From positions 1,734,001 through 1,798,000 of the forward strand of contig NC_088317.1 of NCBI RefSeq assembly GCF_910592395.1: a stretch of 64,000 bases of DNA, read 5' to 3'. Positions within the stretch are counted from its first letter, which is position 1. Each line of letters opens with the position of its first letter. The notes beneath the pieces are model-generated. The model saw nothing but the letters and a program-made list of their open reading frames with translations. It was not told the origin of the DNA and made no database searches. Positions 57,175 through 64,000 of the stretch are shown here, in pieces. The translations under genes and the position numbers were made by a program. The stretch comes from Lineus longissimus (lineage: Eukaryota > Nemertea > Pilidiophora > Heteronemertea > Lineidae).

Positions 57175-57775
57175 GAAAGTCAGACAGCATCTCAAGGAAG
57201 GTAGTTTGGTTGCTGACACAACACAGAAACATGTTAATGTAACAGAAACCTTCTTGGAGCTAATTTTCTTGTCATGGTGTAGGTGGGAGAGTTATGGTTG
57301 AAAGCAAACATTCGTTCTTGGCCATGCCTTCTGACAGTTGAGTGTGAGGTTGCTTGTTCCAGATTGTTCTACTTGTCAAGATTGGTTTTGCCTTCCAGAC
57401 AGTTCACAAGTGGCTGAAAGCTTATTCCGCAGCATTTGTGCAAACATTGGCTGGACTTATCGATGTTGTAGATGGGGAGAGTTGCATTAGACTGACTTTC
57501 AGACAGCATCGCATGTTATGTACTTGGGTTGACAGTACACAGAACAAGTAAAGGCCATATCGATGGCCAATTTGCTTGTCATGTAGGTGTGAGTTATAGT
57601 TGAAAGCAAATGATTCTCGGCCATGCCTTCTGACAGTTTATGTGTGAGAGTACTTGTTCTGGATGGTACCACTTGTGCAGATTGCTTTTGCCTTCCAGAC
57701 AGTTCACGAGTGTCTGAAAGCTCCTTCAAACAGCAACATTGAAGCAAACATTGGCTAGACTTCGAACAGTATGAC
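57175..57775 (+). repeat. ~300-bp imperfect tandem duplication
   Basis: Matching landmarks: 'cagacagcat' at 57182 and 57500; 'gttgaaagcaaa' near 57298 and 57599; 'catgccttctgacagtt' at 57323 and 57622; 'ttttgccttccagacagttc' + 'ac(a/g)agtg(g/t)ctgaaagct' with 'ccttcc' at 57391 and 57691; and 'gcaaacattggct(g/a)gact' near 57440 and 57743. The offset drifts from 318 to 299-300 through indels. Two copies, moderately diverged. The frames crossing it (57354-57551 plus, 57499-57747 minus) are not supported as genes. Confidence 0.8.
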
Positions 57776-58870
57776 TCCCATTGGATGGTATGCGGATATT
57801 CAAGGTTCGATAGATCCAGGGTTAGCCTTACCGGTAGCAGCTTTTGCTAAGGTATGAACCAACAAGATGATTGGCTTGCCTTTGGGAGATGATTTTGCTA
57901 AAGAAGCTCAATTGAATTGGAAATGTTCAATATCCCTGTAAAGGTCACTCTACTGAGAGAGAGCCAAAAGTGCAAAAGTGCCAATCACCCCAAATTCAAA
58001 TTCGCAGCTACAAGAGTGCCTGACCCCGATTGTCTCTCCCTGCAGTTACCGCATCTTATTGTTTCTTGGAACTGAATTCGATTAGCATTTCTCATCCAGG
58101 GAGCGATTGAGATCTACCACGAAGCAATCTGCATGCGATCAACACAGAAAATAGTGATAGATACAGGGTAATGTTCATATGATTATGGAACATCATTCTC
58201 AGATCAACTGCTTTCTGGCATGCAATCAAAGCACTGAAGATCCTGATGATAAACAAATGTGCAACATTCCTAGAAAACATCAGAGACTTCTTCTATCGAG
58301 TACATAACATGGTAATTGTGTCTGATCAGGACTCAGTAGAGCCTGATATCTGCCTTACTTTTATGCTTTAATGGTGAAATCATTGCCTCGAATGTTAGCG
58401 AGTGAGCTTTCCATCAATGTCAATGGTGTCCACTGTTTGCTGCATCATCCTGGTAGCGATAGCATCACAATTACCATGACAAATATTTGAAGAGACTGAC
58501 AAGGATACAACACAGGTGATTGTCATACCAATGCTGCAAGGCAAACATCGGTAAACATTGCGGCAGTAGAATGCTCGGTGCATTGTGGTTGCATCTTGAC
58601 CACCAATATTTTGCATCTCGTCAACCCCATCTACATTGAAAGGGAGTACAGACCATGAGGTTGAGGATGGTGAGGTTGGTGAGGTTGGTGGTTTGGTGGT
58701 AGACACTGTCATAACATGTAACTTGAAGCCAAATCGATTAAGAGTTTAATTCTGATGAAGGAAACCAGTTTGTGTGTCTAGTCAGAGTAGGCCTTTTATG
58801 ATCTGGATTAGCTTGGCTCCTGTTGCATGTCGAACTAAAGGGATGAACAATGAATGATATCAAATGGTCA
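57776..58870. other. Non-coding stretch, nothing recognised
   Basis: Unique sequence. The minus frame 58395-58712 (105 codons) begins with a Pro/Thr/Ser-rich segment produced by 'gaggttggtgaggttggtgg' simple repetition near 58665-58690 and has no recognised domain. Confidence 0.45.
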
Positions 58871-59121
58871 AATATTTACCAATACCATCACTCGGTTCCA
58901 CTGGGGGGAAAGCGGAGATGTGACTGACACTGTGGTATGTCCGTTATGCAGTGGCTGTGATGTACATTGATGTGTAGTACGATATAGCAGCCAGAGATTG
59001 GACAAGTGGTGAAATATTTACCAATACCATCACCGGGTTCCTTTGGGAAAGCAGAGATATGATTGAAACTGGGACGTGTGGTTATGCAGTGGCTGTGATG
59101 TACAACTGGTGTACAGACAAA
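58871..59121 (+). repeat. 142-bp imperfect tandem duplication
   Basis: 'aatatttaccaataccatca' starts at 58871 and 59013. Each copy continues with 'c(t/c)(c/g)ggttcc', 'gggaaagc(g/a)gagat(g/a)tga', and closes with 'gttatgcagtggctgtgatg' + 'tacat'/'tacaa'. Two diverged copies with small indels. The minus frame 58888-59151 spans both and reads a repeated VVHHSHCIT-like peptide, an artefact of the duplication. Confidence 0.8.
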
Positions 59122-60092
59122 GCTTCCATTGGGAAAGCACATCAGCTCCAATGTGGTGCTGCTTAAACTTGCTGACCCAATGCATTCACAAAAGTCATAT
59201 CGGGGAAGACACAGAGCGGTAGTGATGAGCTGTGGTTGTATTTCTGATAGAATCTTTTTTGCTTAGATTGCATTTATCTCTCAATGACGTCATACATTTC
59301 TCAAACTAAAACCACCCCCAGCGTTAATACCGCCCTAAGTTTGCCAGAATCACCAGACTTGAAAGAGCAATACTCCATGTATTTAAGTAAAGATAAGGTG
59401 AAACGCACTTGATAAAGACACCAGAATCTCCATTGCATATGCTGTTCTCTTCTAGCCGAGTGCTAATGACTATAATTTGAGCGAGATTCCAGTTTGAAAT
59501 TTTACTCGTCGTATCATTATCCCATTGGCATGAAATTGGTCGACACGTTAGTTCCGAGGCACTTTAATGGCGTTTCTATTTGGGAGTGTCTGGAGTCTAA
59601 AGTGACAACACTTGGATTATTTGAGAGTTAATGGAGCACAAACATTGGATTAACCCTTTAGTTACTTGAGATTTTAATGAAGATCACATATTTCCCTATT
59701 TGACTGATTTCACCCGCTGATTTCAACACTGAGGGAAAACAAGTGATTAGCAAGAAACCTTGTCTCATACTGACAGATTATACAGGTGGTGCTGGATGAA
59801 ATCTATAAAAAAATCCATACAATTGTGACCAGGTCAACCCCAGCTTCAACTAAGGACCTCAGAAGAAAAAACCTCAATATCCAATTTCGCAAAACGCACA
59901 CAAACACAACATCTTTAGCACTTATCATCCAATTTCCATAAAAGTTCACAAAGTTCTCGAAATAATTAGCCAAGAACCGTAGCAAATATCCCCCGGTCCC
60001 AATACGGCTGTATCACAGCAATTGAACATTGCGGTATCTGCTATTCGGAAAATAAATATTTGCAGTTACTCAGACTCCGCTCAGCCAAAGGC
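59122..60092. other. Non-coding stretch, nothing recognised
   Basis: Unique AT-rich DNA with no supported frame or repeat. Confidence 0.5.
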
Positions 60093-60420
60093 TCCTTTGA
60101 ATGCTGGCAAGGATGAGATGGGGAGATGATGGTGAAGAGTCAATGAAGGTAAGGGATGGTTGTAAGGAAAGGTGGTTCGACTGGCTGGCTTTTGACGTAG
60201 TGCTTGAGGTGCGACCAATTAAGGAATTAGAGTTGTTTCAGCTTTGGGTCAAAGTCAGCGTTGAGAAGAGGTCCTTTGAAAGACAGCAACAAGATAGCTA
60301 AGGCTTAGGCTAAGGCTAGTGTTAGCTAAGGCTAGTGTTTGGGAAGGGGTCCTTTGAATGATAGCAAGAAGATGGGTGTTTGGGTTGGTCAAGGCTAAGG
60401 CTAGTCATCAGGGTATTTGG
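60093..60420 (+). repeat. Short degenerate repeats: 'tcctttgaa(t/a)g' and 'taaggctag'
   Basis: 'tcctttgaatgctggcaagg', 'tcctttgaaagacagcaaca' and 'tcctttgaatgatagcaaga' start at 60093, 60272 and 60350, each followed by an 'agat' phrase. Between and after them lie several 'gctaaggctagtg'-type units (60300-60345 and 60400). A cryptic, partly decayed repeat; the frame 60101-60301 is not supported. Confidence 0.5.
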
Positions 60421-62039
60421 CCATCTCTGGCTGTATTATCCTCATTGGAATCCATCGACCCTAAAGTGCATAAACTATGATCCATAAAGGCCCTTTCGAA
60501 CGAGGTCAGCACTGATGGTCAAAACTGACATCACTGCACAAGCTCAATAGCAAATAAACTTTTGAAAGCAAAGATATTTCAGATTAGTACCATTCTCTTC
60601 CGTCGCCCAGCAACAATCAGAACAAAAATCTTGGCTAAAATGAAAGTTAGCACATACCAATATATATGACACCAGGCAAAATCTTAACAAATAGCTTAGA
60701 ACCGCTAGCATAGCCAACCGGACCGTTACACTAGCTCTTAGCCATTATCAAGTGGTCTGTCAATATAGCATTATAGATTCATAACCAGTCGACGCTTAGC
60801 CTGATCAAAGCGAATTGCGGTCACTAGCGACGCACACTGATGTAGCCAGTTAGCCTCTTTATGGCGTTATGAGATCGACCGCATTAGCGTGGCGTTCAGA
60901 GTCAATTTGTTCTGCCGTATATTTCTCATAAAGATTTAGCTTACGGGATCTGCGGAATCTCGTGGGGTGTTATAAGAATATAATACCGGAGGTATTATCT
61001 GAAGATGGCCATGTTTTAGGTCTGGTTATGAAGAAGACCGGACTAATGTTATCTGGTTGTGATCTTATGGAAATAAAGAAAGGTGCTTATCAGGCTGGTG
61101 GTTTCTTATTGAGGTCCTACCATGATGCAGACAACTGGGGTCAACACAAGAACACAACTAGAACACCTTGAAACAGCCCGTGACATTCTTCACATTTGAT
61201 CCTGTTTGTATTAAAAAGACACTGGGTTAGTTTCCAATCTCGATAAAAAGAACATACGGCACCTGACATGAGAAGTGAGAGTGAGATACGACGAGACATG
61301 ATGCAACAATTTTTACGTTTAACCCTGCTGACTCTAAAAGTGTTAACACTGAGGTTACATTCCGTCTACAAGAAAAAGTAAATGTACCACTTGAGGCAAG
61401 AAGAAACCGAGATACCATGAGGTGAGCGTGCGACAATTTTCATGCCATCCATAGCAGCTGGAAAAACATGTAAAAAGCTTATTCCTCGCATGTGATTTCA
61501 TGCATATTAGCACTTTGCCTGTGAAGGAATTGGTTTGGCGCTAACGCGGCTAATGCACTGCTAGGCTAGCAATCTGTAGCTCGGTATCAGCAGAAAGATA
61601 CCATGGTTGTCAAAGATGGGTTTACACATTCGTTCCACAAGTATGGAAACATGCACACCGCTGATCAGACAGGAATGCTGAGAGTTATAATATCAGCAAC
61701 TTGAACAACGGGATCCCTGGAACTGACACGTTGTCTCGCTCCTTTGAATCCCGGATTATGCCTGGTGCCACCGAACTGACAGTGCTTGGGAAGAGAGAAT
61801 CCCGTGTTACATCCGTCATCAAAGTCACTGTCACTCATACAGAATAATTCTCAATCAATTTCAAAGTAACTTAGCCAAAATCTGCTATGCATTGTACACA
61901 AAGTCTGTGCAATATCTACAAGACTCTTCACCATTCTCAGCTTGGTGCTAACTTTAGTTGATAAGTCAGCATATACACATGGATCGTTGAAAAAATACCA
62001 ATTTTATATTCAAGCAACAAATGACTGAATACGGGTCTA
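60421..62039. other. Non-coding stretch with candidate conserved islands
   Basis: No gene. 60690-60960 ('gctagcatagccaaccggac', 'agtcgacgcttagcctgatc', 'actagcgacgcacactgatg', 'gagatcgaccgcattagcgt') and 61535-61590 ('gctaacgcggctaatgcact', 'gctaggctagc') are CpG-containing blocks with repeated GCTA/TAGC and TTAGC motifs in AT-rich surroundings. They are candidate regulatory elements. Frames 60962-61171 (+) and 61227-61436 (-) have no recognised domain. Confidence 0.4.
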
Positions 62040-62483
62040 TATAATCAGCATTGATTGACAATATGATCAGTTTGTCAATATATTTGGTTTAACTCAGTGC
62101 AAATATGTTTGAGTCTTAAATTTCTTCTCAGAAGGAATCCAATGAAAATGCAAACTTGATTGATGGAATGATCCTTTCATACCAACAACTTGAACACCTT
62201 GAACCTCGCAATTAAGTCAAACACACTCTCGAAAGCCTGTTTCGCTTTTTTTACCTTTCTGTATAATCAGCATTGATTGACAATATGATCAGTTTGTCAA
62301 TATATTTGGTTTAACTCAGTGCAAATATGTTTGAGTCTTAAATTTCTTCTCGGAAGGAATCCAATGAAAATTCAAACTTGATTGATGGAATGATCCTTTC
62401 ATACCAACAACTTGAACACCTTGAACCTCGCAATTAAGTCAAACACACTCTCGAAAGCCTGTTTCGCTTTTTCTACCTTTCTG
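62040..62483 (+). repeat. 222-bp tandem duplication, ~98% identical
   Basis: Copy 1 is 62040-62261 and copy 2 is 62262-62483. Both start 'tataatcagcattgattgac' and end 'tacctttctg'. The few differences include 'ctcagaagg'/'ctcggaagg', 'aaaatgcaaac'/'aaaattcaaac' and a T-to-C change in the terminal T run. Each copy has a 7-bp inverted repeat attgaca / tgtcaat near its start. The high identity indicates a recent event, possibly polymorphic in the species. No coding content. Confidence 0.93.
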
Positions 62484-63483
62484 AGAGTTTTTAGTAGATT
62501 GATTGACATAAAAATCTAGGAGTAAAGGTGGTTTACTCAATCTGTCATGTCAACTGACAAGCTATATTCTGAGGATTTCGAATTGCAAATCTTACAAATG
62601 ATACTGATATGCACGCAATCCGATTTGACTGACAAGGTCAGACAGTTAGACAAATACGTTTTTTGTTGCCAACAGTAGCCTAAACTACCAACGATTTCTT
62701 TCCCAATTCTGCGATTTGAATTTGATTTGATTTCAATAAGGACCCAATCTCAATCCAGCATGTCTTGTTCAGCGGAATCCTAAAGCAATACACTCCTCAT
62801 CATTGATCCCACGAAGATATGTGTGGACACCAAATCCTGATAGAAAGTTTGAACCCAACCCCACGATAAAAAAACGACCATTCCCCTTGCAGTAGTCATT
62901 GAGTCATTGCTTACTCCGTGATATGTCTGAGGTTGTAAAAGTACCTTGAAATACATTTTTACTCAAGTTCCATGTCAGAATTATTCTTTTCACTTTTGAC
63001 AACCCCTAAGTCTCAAGAGAAACAAAAAGTACCCTCAACTGCAAATCAACACATACCAGCCCATATCTGTCATGACCAGTTAGAAAACCGCTCCAGTATG
63101 TACAAAAAGCCTGACCATCCATTTCGTATGAGACAGCATCCAGGAAACAAAGGGAAATTGTAGCAAAGTGTTCAATTTCGTTGATGGAGTGGAGCAAACG
63201 GTGAGAATTCCTCGCTTTGTCGGTTGGCTGGGTAAAGAAAGAGTATCCCACGGTGAACACAGAAAACATATCGTCCTGGTATCTTCTCTATGGCAATTAG
63301 TTCAACAGTTGGAGGAAGCGGCTCAACGTACTTTAAGATCAACAGTCAACGTCCGCTTTGAGATGCTATGGTATCTGGTTTGGTAAAATGCACGAATACA
63401 GATGTATCTTCTCTCTCTACCTTATGTCTCTGCTCGTGATATCTTTCTATGGCAATTAGTTAAGGGTTGACCATACGTACTGC
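62484..63483. other. Non-coding stretch, nothing recognised
   Basis: Unique sequence. Frames 62972-63163 (+), 63006-63269 (-) and 63168-63386 (+) overlap and lack recognised domains. The phrase 'ctatggcaattagtt' recurs near 63289 and 63447. Confidence 0.45.
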
Positions 63484-63633
63484 CATTTTGGCCAGAACTT
63501 GAAATCCTAAAGCAATCAGAACTTCTTCTAAATGAAGTCAATGCCCACTTATAAATCACGGGAGGCTGTTCTCTAGAAAGCAAAGAATAGACTCACACCA
63601 ATCACTTCAGGATTTCAAATTCTAGCCAAAACG
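63484..63633. mobile_element. Possible MITE-like element with ~31-bp imperfect terminal inverted repeats
   Basis: 63484-63514 ('cattttggccagaacttgaa' + 'atcctaaagca') is the approximate reverse complement of 63603-63633 ('cacttcaggatttcaaattc' + 'tagccaaaacg'), with about five mismatches, enclosing roughly 90 bp. The size and layout fit a decayed miniature inverted-repeat element. No target-site duplication was recognised and no second copy was seen in the window. Confidence 0.4.
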
Positions 63634-64000
63634 TTATTACAACGAGCTGTATCTTGTTTGAGTCCTTCTGCAGACCTCATTCATCAAAAAGAATATAAAA
63701 GCCCAATCTCCGTTTTTATAATGACGAGTCTCTTTCTGAGAGAATAAAGAACAACCGAAGAAAATCCGATTTATCCACACAATGGGACTGTTCACATTTC
63801 AACAGTAACCAACAGCGTATCTTTTCATTCAGTAATACAAGAAGTGCAACAAGTGCATTTCTGTATCATTTCTAAAGAAACCGAGATATCGGAGCTATCA
63901 TTTCCATCTGTGACAAAACAGCCACTCAGATGCTATAGACTCGTATAAAACATCATCAATGGCAGAAAATACGAGTCGAATCATGAGCATACAAGTTGCC
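63634..64000. other. Non-coding end of window, nothing recognised
   Basis: Unique AT-rich sequence with no supported frame or repeat. Confidence 0.5.

Overview
This 64 kb window looks like non-coding, repeat-rich nuclear DNA from a metazoan, most likely a marine invertebrate. The base composition is AT-rich. There are no closely packed genes, and no bacterial operons or ribosome-binding sites. I see tRNA-derived SINEs, one with a body and (TTA)n tail of the type common in invertebrate genomes, together with minisatellites, compound satellites and long spacers. A GACGACGGACACTGCG...GGCTCAC-AG-GTGAGCC repeat end and 'CATAGCTTTTGCGGTTAAGAAA' type modules resemble repeats I associate with molluscs and other lophotrochozoans or amphioxus. 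That taxonomic guess is weak. No protein-coding gene, rRNA, functional tRNA or CRISPR array can be supported. The open frames present are short, lack a recognisable domain, or are by-products of tandem repeats. Single exons of large genes could still be hidden.

Layout: 0-9 kb is mostly unique, AT-rich spacer with one AT-rich interspersed element (3.5 kb), one SINE (5.5 kb) and a GTGTCC-type repeat (7.5 kb). From 9 to 14 kb there is a SINE head, a diverged 168-bp tandem duplication rich in CCAAT motifs, a second AT-rich element, two copies of a 'ggttccactgta' repeat, an 83-bp triplet repeat and a 65-bp duplication. From 17 to 19.4 kb there are two minisatellites: a 257-bp dimeric (128+129) array and a 33-bp array. 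From 21.8 to 25.6 kb lies the most striking structure, a three-copy tandem array of ~1.1-1.36 kb units. Each unit has a constant ~0.88 kb segment plus an inner 97-bp array of 4.8, 3.8 and 1.8 copies. From 25.6 to 29 kb there are further nested repeats (A-B-A'-B' modules and a probable non-LTR retrotransposon 3' end).

From 29 to 39 kb the DNA is largely unique. It holds CpG-containing, homeodomain-site-rich islands that could be conserved non-coding elements, and a cluster of four AP-1 consensus sites. A 20-bp minisatellite sits at 39.4 kb and a near-perfect 104-bp-arm foldback at 41.5 kb. From 44.7 to 50.6 kb there are a diverged repeat pair, a complete-looking SINE with an internally duplicated body, and two more AT-rich elements. 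From 55.7 to 63.6 kb there are several 2-copy tandem duplications (about 300, 142 and 222 bp), a 38-A tract and a weak inverted-repeat element.

The window is best read as part of a gene desert or very large intron. It has been shaped by tandem duplication and small mobile elements and is interspersed with candidate regulatory islands.
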